Source of the DNA: Gramella sp. KN1008
Lineage (GTDB): Bacteria; Bacteroidota; Bacteroidia; Flavobacteriales; Flavobacteriaceae
Length of the DNA stretch: 64,000 bases
Assembly (NCBI RefSeq): GCF_004332155.1
Contig: NZ_SJDV01000002.1
Span: 62,001 to 126,000, forward strand
Direction of reading: 5' to 3'
A model generated the notes under the pieces. That model was not told where the DNA came from. It made no database searches and saw only the letters and a list, made by a program, of their open reading frames with translations. Made by a program: the position numbers and the translations under genes. Every line of letters starts with the position of its first letter. Positions within the stretch are counted from its first letter, which is position 1. Shown here piece by piece: positions 42,243 through 51,231 of this stretch.

Positions 42243-42758
42243 TTAGATCTTTTTCATTTGCTCCTTCATCATTCTTATCTGATCGTTCATCATACCATGT
42301 TTGTCAAGCTTCTTGGCTTCATTCAAAAGCATGGTGGCTTCTCTTTTTCTTCTTTTCGTCATTGCTATTCCGGCAAGGTTTAGTTTGGCCATAGCCAGGT
42401 CGTGGTCCATAGAAAGCCCTAATCTGATAGCTCGCTTAAAGAATTTCTCAGCCTGGGTGATATTGGTTTGAGATACCATGAGTCCGTGCAGGTACCAGTA
42501 ATAACCCTGCTGTTTCTGTGTAAGTGCTTTTTCAGGATCTTTTATTTTGTCAAGCCATTTTTTTGCTCCGTCAAAATCCTGTTTTCTAAGGCGAAGAAAT
42601 GCCAGTAATATCATTTCATTTTTGAAATACAGGAATATGAAAATCCCTGAAAGCAGGATCAGAAAGATCCCATTACCAATATTCCCGTCAATAAACTGCC
42701 AGATCGCAGCAGCGATGATTAAACCGGCTAAAACTAATTTGATATTCTTGTTGAACAT
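42243..42758 (-). CDS. Membrane protein with TPR-like region
   Basis: This 171-residue protein has two N-terminal transmembrane helices (about 7-23 and 29-52) and a helical cytoplasmic part with TPR-like pairs (GYYWYLHGLMVSQTNITQAE, FFKRAIRLGLSMDHDLAMAK, LNLAGIAMTKRRKREATMLL). The role is unknown; TPR regions usually mediate protein contacts. A -7 box TACCTTTG (minus strand 42789-42782) lies 24 bp upstream. It is divergent from rpmH. Confidence 0.7.
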   Translation of the reverse strand: MFNKNIKLVLAGLIIAAAIWQFIDGNIGNGIFLILLSGIFIFLYFKNEMILLAFLRLRKQDFDGAKKWLDKIKDPEKALTQKQQGYYWYLHGLMVSQTNITQAEKFFKRAIRLGLSMDHDLAMAKLNLAGIAMTKRRKREATMLLNEAKKLDKHGMMNDQIRMMKEQMKKI

Positions 42759-42822
42759 TTTTATCTCAATTTTGCAGGCGGCAAAGGTAATAAAAACAAT
42801 TCAAAATTATTTTAATTTAGTA

Positions 42823-42853
42823 TTTGCAGTACTTAAAAAGCTTTGTATATTTG
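42823..42853 (+). promoter_or_regulatory. rpmH promoter
   Basis: TTTG (42823-42826), exactly 19 nt, then TATATTTG (42846-42853) is a perfect consensus match. The -7 box ends 57 bp before the L34 ATG. Confidence 0.8.
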
Positions 42854-42910
42854 CACGCAGTTTTTAAGACAGCTAAATAACGAATTTACAGAAGATAAAA
42901 GATATTCACA

Positions 42911-43069
42911 ATGAAAAGAACGTTTCAACCATCTAAAAGGAAAAGAAAAAATAAGCACGGTTTCAGGGAGCGTATGGCCAGTGCAAACGGAAGAAAGGTC
43001 CTTGCAAGAAGAAGGGCTAAAGGAAGAAAGAAATTATCTGTATCTTCTGAAAACAGACATAAACACTAA
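42911..43069 (+). CDS. rpmH: 50S ribosomal protein L34
   Basis: This 52-residue, highly basic ribosomal protein was read directly. It starts [20 protein letters not shown], continues [20 protein letters not shown] and ends [10 protein letters not shown]. The universal L34 core RTFQPSxxKR...GFRxRM...GRxVLxxRRxKGRxxLS is intact. Unlike in many bacteria, dnaA and rnpA are not next to it here. A consensus promoter and a terminator flank it. Confidence 0.97.
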
Positions 43070-43092
43070 TGAATCACGTTATTCGAAATAAT

Positions 43093-43125
43093 AAAGGTGT
43101 TACTTTTTAAGTAACGCCTTTTTTT
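43093..43125 (+). terminator. Rho-independent terminator after rpmH
   Basis: The 11-bp stem AAAGGTGTTAC/GTAACGCCTTT (one G-U) with a 7-nt loop is followed by a T-run, 23 bp past the L34 stop. Confidence 0.85.
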
Positions 43126-43170
43126 ATATCCACACGCTTCTTATTTTTACCGCGAACACAACAAAACATC

Positions 43171-46023
43171 ATGCCGAAGAACAAAGACATCAAATGCGTT
43201 TTAATTATAGGTTCTGGTCCCATTATCATAGGACAGGCCTGTGAATTCGATTATTCCGGAACCCAGTCACTGCGTTCCTTGAAGGAGGATGGGATCAAGA
43301 CCGTACTCATAAATTCCAATCCAGCAACCATCATGACCGATCCATCCATGGCCGATCATGTGTATCTGAAACCGCTGACCACAAAATCTATAGTTGAAAT
43401 ATTAAAGGAACATCCTGAGATCGATGCGGTGTTGCCAACTATGGGAGGGCAGACTGCGTTGAATTTATGTATTGAGGCTGACGAAAAGGGGATATGGAAC
43501 GACTACAATGTAAAACTTATAGGTGTTGATATTGATGCTATCAATATTTGTGAAGATCGTGAACAGTTTAAACAGTTAATGGGAAGGATTGGTATTCCGG
43601 TAGCTCCCGCGAAAACTGTTACCTCTTATTTACAGGGGAAGGAAGTAGCTCAGGAGTTCGGTTATCCGTTAGTGATAAGGGCGTCATTTACCCTTGGTGG
43701 AGGAGGAGCAGGCTTTGTGCACCGTGCCGAGGATTTTGATGAAATGCTTACCTATGGCCTTGAAACCTCACCTATACATGAGGTCTTAATTGATAAAGCC
43801 CTTCTAGGCTGGAAGGAGTATGAAGTAGAATTGCTGCGTGATAAGAACGATAATGTGGTGATCATTTGTACCGTGGAAAACATGGATCCTATGGGGATCC
43901 ACACCGGTGATTCCATCACCGTAGCACCTGCAATGACTCTTAGCGACAGTGCTTTCCAGAGAATGAGGGATATGGCCATTAAAATGATGCGTAGTATCGG
44001 AGACTTTGCCGGGGGATGTAATGTGCAGTTCGCGGTAAGCCCTGATGAAAAAGAAGATATCTATGCAATCGAGATCAACCCTCGTGTTTCCAGGTCTTCT
44101 GCACTCGCTTCAAAAGCAACAGGATATCCAATTGCTAAAGTAGCAACCAAACTTGCTTTGGGATATAATCTTGATGAGCTTGATAACCAAATCACCAAAT
44201 CCACTTCGGCTTTATTCGAGCCTTCTCTTGATTATGTGATCGTAAAGATTCCAAGATGGAATTTTGACAAATTTGAGGGAGCAGACCGCACTTTAGGTCT
44301 TCAGATGAAATCTGTTGGAGAGGTTATGGGAATAGGAAGGTCTTTCCAGGAAGCTTTACATAAAGCCACCCAGTCCCTTGAGATCAAGAGAAACGGGATT
44401 GGTGCAGATGGTAAAGGTTATAAGGATTACGACCAGATTATAGATAAACTTACCCATCCCAGCTGGGACAGGGTTTTTGTAATCTATGATGCTATCCAGA
44501 TGGGTATTCCATTAAGCAGGATACATGAGATTACCAAGATAGATATGTGGTTCCTTAAGCAATATGAAGAGCTGCATGCCCTGGAAAACGAGATTTCAAC
44601 TTACGATATACATTCGCTTCCAAAAGACTTACTTCTTGAGGCGAAACAAAAAGGTTTCGCCGACAGGCAGATCGCTCATATGCTGGATTGCTGGGAAAGT
44701 GAAGTTTACAAGAAAAGAGAAGAGCTTGGCGTGAACAGGGTTTATAAGCTGGTGGATACCTGTGCTGCCGAATTTAAAGCAGAAACACCTTATTACTACT
44801 CCACTTTTGAGGATGAGATTCGCTCAAAAGACGGAGAAGTTTATATCGATAACGAAAGTAAAGTTTCAGATAGAAAGAAAATCGTAGTTCTAGGTTCTGG
44901 GCCAAACAGGATAGGTCAGGGGATAGAGTTCGATTACAGTTGTGTGCACGGTGTGCTTGCCGCTGCCGAGTGTGGGTATGAGACTATTATGATCAACTGT
45001 AATCCTGAAACGGTTTCAACAGACTTCGATGTAGCTGATAAACTGTATTTTGAACCAGTATTCTGGGAGCATATCTACGATATTATACGCCATGAGAAAC
45101 CAGAAGGAGTGATCGTTCAATTGGGTGGGCAGACAGCTCTTAAACTGGCTGAGAAACTTGACAGATATGGCATTAAGATCATGGGAACCAGTTTTGAGGC
45201 GCTTGATCTGGCTGAAGATAGAGGTAGTTTCTCAAAACTTCTTCAGGCTAACGATATTCCTTATCCAGAGTTCGGTACTGCCGAGAACGCGGATGAAGCT
45301 CTTGCACTGGCCGATGAACTAAATTTCCCTATCCTGGTAAGGCCGTCTTACGTGCTTGGAGGTCAGGGGATGAAGATCGTTATCAATAAAGATGAACTCG
45401 AGGAGCACGTGGTAGATCTTCTAAGAAAGATCCCTAACAACAAACTCCTGCTAGACCACTATCTTGATGGGGCTATAGAAGCCGAAGCTGATGCTATCTG
45501 TGATGGAGAAGATGTGTATATCATCGGAATTATGGAGCATATTGAGCCTTGCGGTATTCACTCTGGTGATTCCAATGCATTATTACCTCCTTTTAACCTG
45601 GGAGATCTGGTAATGCAGCAGATCAAGGATCACACGAAAAAGATCGCCCTTGCTCTTAATACTGTGGGGCTGATCAACATACAGTTTGCGATTAAGGATG
45701 AAAAGGTTTATATAATAGAAGCAAATCCAAGAGCTTCGAGAACAGTACCATTCATCGCAAAGGCATATAAAGAGCCTTACGTGAACTATGCGACTAAAGT
45801 GATGCTTGGTGAGAAAAAGATCAAGGATTTCAAATTCAATCCTCAGCTTGATGGATATGCCATCAAACAGCCGGTCTTCTCTTTTAATAAATTCCCTAAG
45901 GTAAATAAACAATTAGGACCAGAGATGAAGAGTACCGGAGAGAGTATCCTTTTCATTGAAAGCTTAAAAGATGATGATTTCTATGATCTGTACTCAAGAA
46001 GAAAGATGTATCTGAGTAAATAG
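43171..46023 (+). CDS. carB: Carbamoyl-phosphate synthase large subunit
   Basis: This 950-residue enzyme makes carbamoyl phosphate for pyrimidine and arginine synthesis together with CarA, which is not in the window. Two homologous ATP-grasp halves are present: half one begins LIIGSGPIIIGQACEFDYSG and half two LGSGPNRIGQGIEFDYSCVH. The ATP-grasp motifs VRASFTLGGGGAG and VRPSYVLGGQGM lie inside. It ends at about residue 950, whereas E. coli CarB has about 1073 residues; the C-terminal MGS-like allosteric domain (UMP/ornithine control) is absent, which is usual in Bacteroidota. It follows the rpmH terminator and has its own terminator-like hairpin. Confidence 0.95.
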   Translation: MPKNKDIKCVLIIGSGPIIIGQACEFDYSGTQSLRSLKEDGIKTVLINSNPATIMTDPSMADHVYLKPLTTKSIVEILKEHPEIDAVLPTMGGQTALNLCIEADEKGIWNDYNVKLIGVDIDAINICEDREQFKQLMGRIGIPVAPAKTVTSYLQGKEVAQEFGYPLVIRASFTLGGGGAGFVHRAEDFDEMLTYGLETSPIHEVLIDKALLGWKEYEVELLRDKNDNVVIICTVENMDPMGIHTGDSITVAPAMTLSDSAFQRMRDMAIKMMRSIGDFAGGCNVQFAVSPDEKEDIYAIEINPRVSRSSALASKATGYPIAKVATKLALGYNLDELDNQITKSTSALFEPSLDYVIVKIPRWNFDKFEGADRTLGLQMKSVGEVMGIGRSFQEALHKATQSLEIKRNGIGADGKGYKDYDQIIDKLTHPSWDRVFVIYDAIQMGIPLSRIHEITKIDMWFLKQYEELHALENEISTYDIHSLPKDLLLEAKQKGFADRQIAHMLDCWESEVYKKREELGVNRVYKLVDTCAAEFKAETPYYYSTFEDEIRSKDGEVYIDNESKVSDRKKIVVLGSGPNRIGQGIEFDYSCVHGVLAAAECGYETIMINCNPETVSTDFDVADKLYFEPVFWEHIYDIIRHEKPEGVIVQLGGQTALKLAEKLDRYGIKIMGTSFEALDLAEDRGSFSKLLQANDIPYPEFGTAENADEALALADELNFPILVRPSYVLGGQGMKIVINKDELEEHVVDLLRKIPNNKLLLDHYLDGAIEAEADAICDGEDVYIIGIMEHIEPCGIHSGDSNALLPPFNLGDLVMQQIKDHTKKIALALNTVGLINIQFAIKDEKVYIIEANPRASRTVPFIAKAYKEPYVNYATKVMLGEKKIKDFKFNPQLDGYAIKQPVFSFNKFPKVNKQLGPEMKSTGESILFIESLKDDDFYDLYSRRKMYLSK

Positions 46024-46041
46024 AAACATTAAAATAAACAT

Positions 46042-46110
46042 AAAGTCATTTTGACTGAAAATTGAAATCGGTACATTCGAAAATCTTTTTTCATTCAAAA
46101 TGACTTTTTT
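46042..46110 (+). terminator. Long-loop hairpin after carB, probable terminator
   Basis: The arms AAAGTCATTTTG (46042-46053) and CAAAATGACTTT (46096-46107) pair perfectly, with an extra TGAAAA/TTTTTTCA pairing inside, and run into TTTTTT. It lies 19 bp past the carB stop. The large loop is unusual. Confidence 0.6.
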
Positions 46111-46156
46111 ATTTTAGGGGCGCAACATTTTTTTAATGTTAGCAGGGGTTAAAATT

Positions 46157-46211
46157 GTCACGTCGAGTTGAGCCGGGACCTTTTTAAACTATTGACTCTC
46201 CTCAATGTGAC
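46157..46211. repeat. Degenerate imperfect palindrome resembling a dispersed repeat
   Basis: The outer arms GTCACGTCGAG (46157-46167) and CTCAATGTGAC (46201-46211) pair at 10 of 11 positions (one of them G-U) around a 33-nt centre. The outer sequence recalls the short CGTCGAGCGCAGTCGAGA-type palindromes scattered between genes in many flavobacterial genomes. Here the centre is eroded (GTTGAGCCGGGACC). It lies in the 261-bp gap between carB and the DUF423 gene. Confidence 0.45.
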
Positions 46212-46220
46212 TGGAATCTG

Positions 46221-46251
46221 TTTGAGATTTTAAATTGGCATTATACATTTT
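46221..46251 (+). promoter_or_regulatory. Probable promoter of the DUF423 gene
   Basis: TTTG (46221-46224), 19 nt, then TACATTTT (46244-46251) differs from consensus only in the last base, 33 bp before the ATG. Confidence 0.55.
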
Positions 46252-46284
46252 TACTTTATAATAAATTAAAATACGTGTTAACTT

Positions 46285-46683
46285 ATGAAGGAAATGATAT
46301 TGATTTTTGGCGGTATATTAGGAACCCTTTCAGTTATCTTAGGCGCCTTTGGTGCTCATGCGTTAAGAAGGTCGTTTAATGATGATCAATTGAGAAGCTT
46401 TGAGGTAGGGGTTAGGTATCAGATGTATCATTCAGTCATGTTAATTATTTCCGGAATTGTCTTTCCTTTTACTGAAACTGGCCAGGTGCTCACGGCATGG
46501 TGCTTTATCATAGGGATAATTCTGTTTTCCTTCAGTATCTACGCCCTTACTTATAGCGATTCAAGAGGAAAGAAATTAAAACTCCTCGGCCCGATCACCC
46601 CGGTGGGAGGATTATTTCTGATAATTGGCTGGATACTTTTTACTTTTAATATTGCAGAAATCGCTCTTTACCTGCAACCCTGA
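46285..46683 (+). CDS. DUF423 (YgdD-like) inner membrane protein
   Basis: This 132-residue protein has four transmembrane helices (about 4-22, 45-63, 70-90 and 102-125). The sequence GAFGAHALRR near residue 22 and YHSVMLIISG are characteristic of DUF423/YgdD proteins, whose function is unknown. It is monocistronic and converges with the bile acid:sodium symporter homologue across a 9-bp gap with no visible terminator. Confidence 0.88.
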   Translation: MKEMILIFGGILGTLSVILGAFGAHALRRSFNDDQLRSFEVGVRYQMYHSVMLIISGIVFPFTETGQVLTAWCFIIGIILFSFSIYALTYSDSRGKKLKLLGPITPVGGLFLIIGWILFTFNIAEIALYLQP

Positions 46684-46692
46684 TCGCTTAGT

Positions 46693-47643
46693 TCACGTCA
46701 TTTCCCTTTTCCTGTATTTTTCGGCGAACCAGGCCACAAGTATTAATTGTGCGGAATGGTAGAGCATAATAGGCAGTAGTAATAATCCTGAGCTTGCCGT
46801 ATTTCCAAAGATCACCCTTACCATTACTGAGCCGTGAACAAGGGATTTTTTGGTTCCGCAGAACTGGGCGGCGATCTTATCTTCAGTATTCAATCCGATC
46901 ATATTGCTGAATAAGGCAAGACCTAAGAATACCAGGAAAAATAATGCCAGGACGATAGCAGCCATTTTGATTAGTTCGTCTACAGCTACAGTGCTGAAAA
47001 GCTCTGAGGTGAAGGAATTACTGAAGCTTGAGTAGATGATCAGGATTATGGTTGTTTTGTCGAACAGACTCAATTGTTTACTATATTTCCTGGCCATATT
47101 CCCGAAATATCGCTGAAGAAACAATCCAATTGCCAGTGGCAGGATAATTTGCAGAAATAACTTCTGAAACACTTCAAGAAAATCGAAGTCAGTGGTCTTT
47201 TCCAGCATAAAACCTATCCATAATGGTGTTGCCACGATTCCTATTAATCCGGATAGGCTGGCATTAAATATGGCTGCCGGTAAATTTCCTTTTGCCAGTG
47301 CTACCATAACTACCGAGGATGAAACAGTGGAAGGGAGTGTTCCCAGGAAAAAAAGAGCGATCCATAGGTCAGATCTCAGCCCATCTTCAAAGAGGGGCAG
47401 ACAGGCCAGGCATACCAAGGGGAAAATTATAAAGGTGGTAAGGTGTATGATGATATGTACCCGGTAATTTAACAAACCGGCTTTGAATTCGGCGGGTGCC
47501 AGTTTCAGGCCGTAAAAGAAAAAAATAAGTCCAATCCCAATATCGGTAATGGTCTTAAGAGGGAGTAACATGGTGCCTTCCGGATAAAAATATGCGATCC
47601 CGATAGCGATAAAGATGGCTAGTATAAATCCGTGGGACCTCAA
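46693..47643 (-). CDS. Bile acid:Na+ symporter family transporter
   Basis: This 316-residue membrane protein has nine to ten hydrophobic segments. Its sequence (IGLIFFFYGLKLAPAEFKAG, FLGTLPSTVSSSVVMVALAK, FCGTKKSLVHG) fits the SBF-like group of the BASS superfamily, which includes transporters for organic anions beyond bile acids. The substrate is not known. It is the last gene of a five-gene operon led by rmuC, and its ATG overlaps the thioesterase stop by 4 bp (ATGA). Confidence 0.85.
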   Translation of the reverse strand: MRSHGFILAIFIAIGIAYFYPEGTMLLPLKTITDIGIGLIFFFYGLKLAPAEFKAGLLNYRVHIIIHLTTFIIFPLVCLACLPLFEDGLRSDLWIALFFLGTLPSTVSSSVVMVALAKGNLPAAIFNASLSGLIGIVATPLWIGFMLEKTTDFDFLEVFQKLFLQIILPLAIGLFLQRYFGNMARKYSKQLSLFDKTTIILIIYSSFSNSFTSELFSTVAVDELIKMAAIVLALFFLVFLGLALFSNMIGLNTEDKIAAQFCGTKKSLVHGSVMVRVIFGNTASSGLLLLPIMLYHSAQLILVAWFAEKYRKREMT

Positions 47644-48191
47644 GCTTCTTTTTCTAATTTTACTTTATGATCTTCCAGGAGATGGAAGTATTTATCTGAA
47701 GAAAAATCGGTTTCCAGGAATTCCTGGACCCTTTTCTTTTTCATATTCTTCTTTTTGATGCTTTTGGCAAAGCGTCTTATTTCATTGTCGTTTTTAAGAA
47801 TAAGTCCCGGCACTTCAATGGATTTTCCTTCTTTGTCCTTTGCGACCATAGTGAAATAAGAAGAATTGCAGTGTTTTTTATCCCCTGTCTGAATATTCTC
47901 CGCTTCCACTCGAATGCCTATCACCATAGAGCTGCGACCTACATAATTTACTGAGGCCTTCATGGTAACCAGTTCACCTATTTCAATAGGTCTTAGAAAA
48001 TCAACGGTATCAACACTGGCGGTTACGCAATAGGCGCCGGAATGCTTGGAAGCGCAGGCGAAAGCGATCTGGTCAAGTAATGAGAGAATATAACCTCCAT
48101 GGATCTTCCCGTTAAAATTAGAATGGGAGGGAAGCATAAGTTCCGAAATTACAACATGACTCTCTTCTACGGTCTTAAAATCTTTCTGCAT
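47640..48191 (-). CDS. Acyl-CoA thioesterase (hotdog fold)
   Basis: This 183-residue protein has the YciA/BACH-type hotdog domain (about 8-130) with NFNGKIHGGYILSLLDQIAF (Asp of the active site) and CVTASVDTVDFLRPIEIGEL. It hydrolyses acyl-CoA to free acid and CoA. A basic 45-residue C-terminal extension follows (RRFAKSIKKKNMKKKRVQEF). It lies between a small membrane protein (2-bp gap) and the SBF transporter (4-bp overlap) in a tight operon. Confidence 0.88.
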   Translation of the reverse strand: MQKDFKTVEESHVVISELMLPSHSNFNGKIHGGYILSLLDQIAFACASKHSGAYCVTASVDTVDFLRPIEIGELVTMKASVNYVGRSSMVIGIRVEAENIQTGDKKHCNSSYFTMVAKDKEGKSIEVPGLILKNDNEIRRFAKSIKKKNMKKKRVQEFLETDFSSDKYFHLLEDHKVKLEKEA

Positions 48192-48193
48192 AG

Positions 48194-48559
48194 TTATTTT
48201 CTAAAATGGGGACTCTCGCTCTTTTCCACCTCGGTTATAAAGTATTTGGTATCACCCCAGAAGAAGAAGGTGTCAAAACGCTCAATATAAGTGAGCTTTA
48301 CATAATTACCTTCGTATTCCTGTAGCTTCTTTATCACATCATCGTCTTTATCAAGGACGGAAAACTGGAATATCTGAGCCCCGCTTATTCCCTGGCTTAT
48401 CTCGCCTTCCCAGGTTTTTGAAATAACACCCTTTCGGCTGAACTTGATAAGTTCACCGCTTCTGGTGCCTTCGCTGTACGGAACGAAGTAGATGAAGGCG
48501 TAGTACAGAAGCCATAGGATCAAAACGCCACCCAGTATGTAAGCTAAGGTCTTTTTCAT
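48194..48559 (-). CDS. Single-pass membrane protein of unknown function
   Basis: This 121-residue protein has an N-terminal transmembrane helix (about 5-26) and a periplasmic beta-rich domain with GELIKFSRKGVISKTWEGEI and GNYVKLTYIERFDTFFFWGD. Similar Bacteroidota proteins have been labelled 6-phosphogluconate dehydrogenase, but no nucleotide-binding or catalytic motif of that enzyme is present, so the label should not be used. It has 2-bp gaps to both neighbours in the rmuC operon. Confidence 0.7.
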   Translation of the reverse strand: MKKTLAYILGGVLILWLLYYAFIYFVPYSEGTRSGELIKFSRKGVISKTWEGEISQGISGAQIFQFSVLDKDDDVIKKLQEYEGNYVKLTYIERFDTFFFWGDTKYFITEVEKSESPHFRK

Positions 48560-48561
48560 CT

Positions 48562-49698
48562 TTAGAGGTTCTTATAAACTAAATTGAGGAAATCTTCCAG
48601 TCTGGAAGGTTCGAGCCATCGGATCACTATTACTATTTTATTTTTCTGGTCCACAACGATAAAATTTCCGCCAAAGCCTGCAGCATAGAAGATGTGTTCA
48701 TCGATATTTTCCATATGGCGGTCCCCTTCGGAATTCAGCCACCACATATAGCCATAATTTGGATTTGTACTGGAGGCCTGCATAGCTTCAGATATCAGAT
48801 CTTCTGGGATCAGTTCTTTTTTACCCCATTTTCCGTTATTCATAAAAAGAAGTCCGAACCTGGCCATATCTTCGGTATTTATGAACATTCCGCCGCCGGA
48901 ATGCCCTCCGCCGCTTACCGACTGCATTTTTAGTCCGTCTATGGTGGTCCATGAATTTTCGTACCCAAACCATCTCCAGCTTTGTGAGGCATCGATAGGA
49001 TCCATGATATTCTCTTTCAAAACTTTTGGTAGTGGCTTTCTGAAAACATTCAGTAAAGAGTAGGCGAGTACGTTTACACGCACATCATTGTATTTGAAGT
49101 GAGTACCTGGTTCATGCAGTTCTCTGGATCGCCATTGATCTATGTTCTGATCCTGGGGCGGTCTGTCGGCCCAGTCGAATCCGCCCCATAGCTGCCCGCT
49201 CCAGTCTGAATTTTGCTGAAGCAGGTGCGTCCAGGTGATCTTGGAATTATGCTCTCCTTCAAAAGTGTTGTCCCATACATAATTGATCACCGGCTCATTG
49301 AATTCGGTAATAAGACCTTTATCCCTGGCAAGAAGAGCTGTAGTAGAAAGGAAACTTTTGGTCACACTAAAGGTCATATCCACTCTTCTGGTGTCTCCCC
49401 ATTTCGCGACCAGATATCCATCTTTTAGTATCATTCCCGCCGGGCCGCCTCTTCTCTTGGTAGGCCCCAGGATTTTGTGATAAGGTTCATGTTGAAAACC
49501 TTTTAGAATTGCCTGTCGCAGGTCTTTTGATCCGGAGTATTCGTTATTTTTGGCGAATTCGACTGCCTCAGAGAAATCAAGCTGATATTCTGAAGTTGAT
49601 TTTTCCTGCCATTCTCCGGCAGGAGGGAAGTAGATATCCTGGGCATGGAGCTGAAAGAAATAAAAATTCAGCGCTACTAATAATATAATTTTTCTCAT
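48562..49698 (-). CDS. Secreted serine hydrolase, beta-lactamase/class C family
   Basis: This 378-residue protein has a signal peptide (1-19, ending LHAQ). The penicillin-binding fold is shown by the SxxK motif SVTKS (about 132), the Y-x-N position in KYNDVR and the late GHSGGGMFINTED. Family members act as esterases, D-aminopeptidases or beta-lactamases; resistance cannot be inferred. It overlaps the rmuC stop by 4 bp and lies 2 bp before the next gene. Confidence 0.87.
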   Translation of the reverse strand: MRKIILLVALNFYFFQLHAQDIYFPPAGEWQEKSTSEYQLDFSEAVEFAKNNEYSGSKDLRQAILKGFQHEPYHKILGPTKRRGGPAGMILKDGYLVAKWGDTRRVDMTFSVTKSFLSTTALLARDKGLITEFNEPVINYVWDNTFEGEHNSKITWTHLLQQNSDWSGQLWGGFDWADRPPQDQNIDQWRSRELHEPGTHFKYNDVRVNVLAYSLLNVFRKPLPKVLKENIMDPIDASQSWRWFGYENSWTTIDGLKMQSVSGGGHSGGGMFINTEDMARFGLLFMNNGKWGKKELIPEDLISEAMQASSTNPNYGYMWWLNSEGDRHMENIDEHIFYAAGFGGNFIVVDQKNKIVIVIRWLEPSRLEDFLNLVYKNL

Positions 49699-51122
49699 CT
49701 AAGGTTCAATGTCGGGTTTTCAGATTCTTCTTCCTCTTCATCTTCAACTTCAGCGCGGTTCAGTAGTTTTTGATCCATCTGTTTGCTTGCTTTTGCGCCC
49801 AGCTTTTTTAGTTTTTCAACCCTTCTAATAAGGTTTCCTTTGCCGGTAAGCTTCTTCATAGCACCTTCATAGGAGTTCTGAACGGTACCAATCTGTCTTC
49901 CTAGTTTAAGTAGCTCATCGGTAAGGTTAGTAAACGAGTCATACAAGGCTCCGGCCTGGGTTGCGATCTGTATCGCATTCTGTTTCTGCTTCTCGTTCTG
50001 CCACATGCTGTCTATGGTCTTTAAAACAGCCAGCAGGGTAGTTGGTGTTACAATAATGATGTTTTTCTCGAAAGCATCGCTGTAAAGTGCAGGGTATTCA
50101 TTGGACGCGATCGCGAAGGCAGCCTCTATAGGAATGAAAAGCAATACGAAATCGGGACTTTCCATCTGGTAGAGCGAATGGTAGTTCTTATTGCTAAGCT
50201 CATTCACACGGTTTCTAACAGAAATAAGGTGGTTTTTTAAATGGCTCGATTTCTCATCTTCTTCTGCCTCGTTAATATAGCGTTCGTAGGCATTCAGAGA
50301 GACTTTGGAGTCTACCACCATTTTCTTTTCGCCCGGGAGATGGATAATCACATCAGGCATCACTCTTTTGCCTTCCTCGGTATTGAAACTTTGCTGAACA
50401 AAATATTCACTGTCTTTCTGAAGTCCACTTCTTTCTAGAACTCTTTCCAGAACCATCTCACCCCAGTTTCCCTGCATTTTGGTGTCGCCTTTCAGAGCTT
50501 TGGTGAGGTTGGTAGCATCTTCACTAATTTTCAGGCTTTGCTCATTAAGGAATTTCAGTTTCTCACCTAATTCAGCATGTCTTTTTACAGATTCGGAATC
50601 GCTTTTATTTACTTTTTCTTCAAATTCCTTGATCTTCTTCTGAAGCGGATCCAAAATATTTTCAATATTCTGCTTATTGAGAGTGGTGAACTTCTCCGAT
50701 TTCTGATCAAGTATTTTATTCGCAAGATTCTCAAATTCCTTGGTGAATTTCTCCTGAAGTTTTTCTACCTCCGCTTTTTGCTCTTCATTTCTTTCCTGAA
50801 GATTATTGAATTCTGAGATTTTCCTGGTTAGTTGCAGGCTGATATTTTCCTTCTCTTTTCTTATTTCTTCCCTTTCTCTCTCAATTTTTTCTATATCTGT
50901 ATGAGCTTCGTTCTTAAGCTGCTGGATCTCGGACTTATGATTTTCTAAATCATTATTAATCTGATTCTTAAGCTCTTCTATCTGAAGAGATAGTTGAGAG
51001 TTTCTTTCTTCCAGTCTTCCGGTCTCGTTTTTGGATTTCAGCCCTGAAATAAGCTTTCCTATATAGATTCCTATCCCTAAGGCAACAAGGAAAATTAAAG
51101 CAATGAGAAGATATTCATTCAT
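49695..51122 (-). CDS. rmuC: DNA recombination protein RmuC
   Basis: This 475-residue protein has an N-terminal membrane helix (about 3-25), a long coiled coil (about 28-185, rich in Glu, Lys and Leu) and the RmuC nuclease-like domain (about 205-440) with GNWGEMVLERVLERSGL, PDVIIHLPGEKKMVVDSK and VLLFIPIEAAF. RmuC limits inversions and rearrangements at repeats. The tail is acidic. It is the first gene of a five-gene operon; a -7 box TATCTTTG (minus strand 51147-51140) is 17 bp upstream. The B12 transporter operon ends 109 bp before it with no clear terminator. Confidence 0.92.
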   Translation of the reverse strand: MNEYLLIALIFLVALGIGIYIGKLISGLKSKNETGRLEERNSQLSLQIEELKNQINNDLENHKSEIQQLKNEAHTDIEKIEREREEIRKEKENISLQLTRKISEFNNLQERNEEQKAEVEKLQEKFTKEFENLANKILDQKSEKFTTLNKQNIENILDPLQKKIKEFEEKVNKSDSESVKRHAELGEKLKFLNEQSLKISEDATNLTKALKGDTKMQGNWGEMVLERVLERSGLQKDSEYFVQQSFNTEEGKRVMPDVIIHLPGEKKMVVDSKVSLNAYERYINEAEEDEKSSHLKNHLISVRNRVNELSNKNYHSLYQMESPDFVLLFIPIEAAFAIASNEYPALYSDAFEKNIIIVTPTTLLAVLKTIDSMWQNEKQKQNAIQIATQAGALYDSFTNLTDELLKLGRQIGTVQNSYEGAMKKLTGKGNLIRRVEKLKKLGAKASKQMDQKLLNRAEVEDEEEEESENPTLNLR

Positions 51123-51231
51123 GAAATTCGAGGTTTTCCCAAAGATACTTATTTAAGAATTTTATAGAAGGGAGTCGGTAAAAATTTATAAACCGAACCG
51201 ATTCTAAAATTGAATAGTGCAGAAATGAAGC

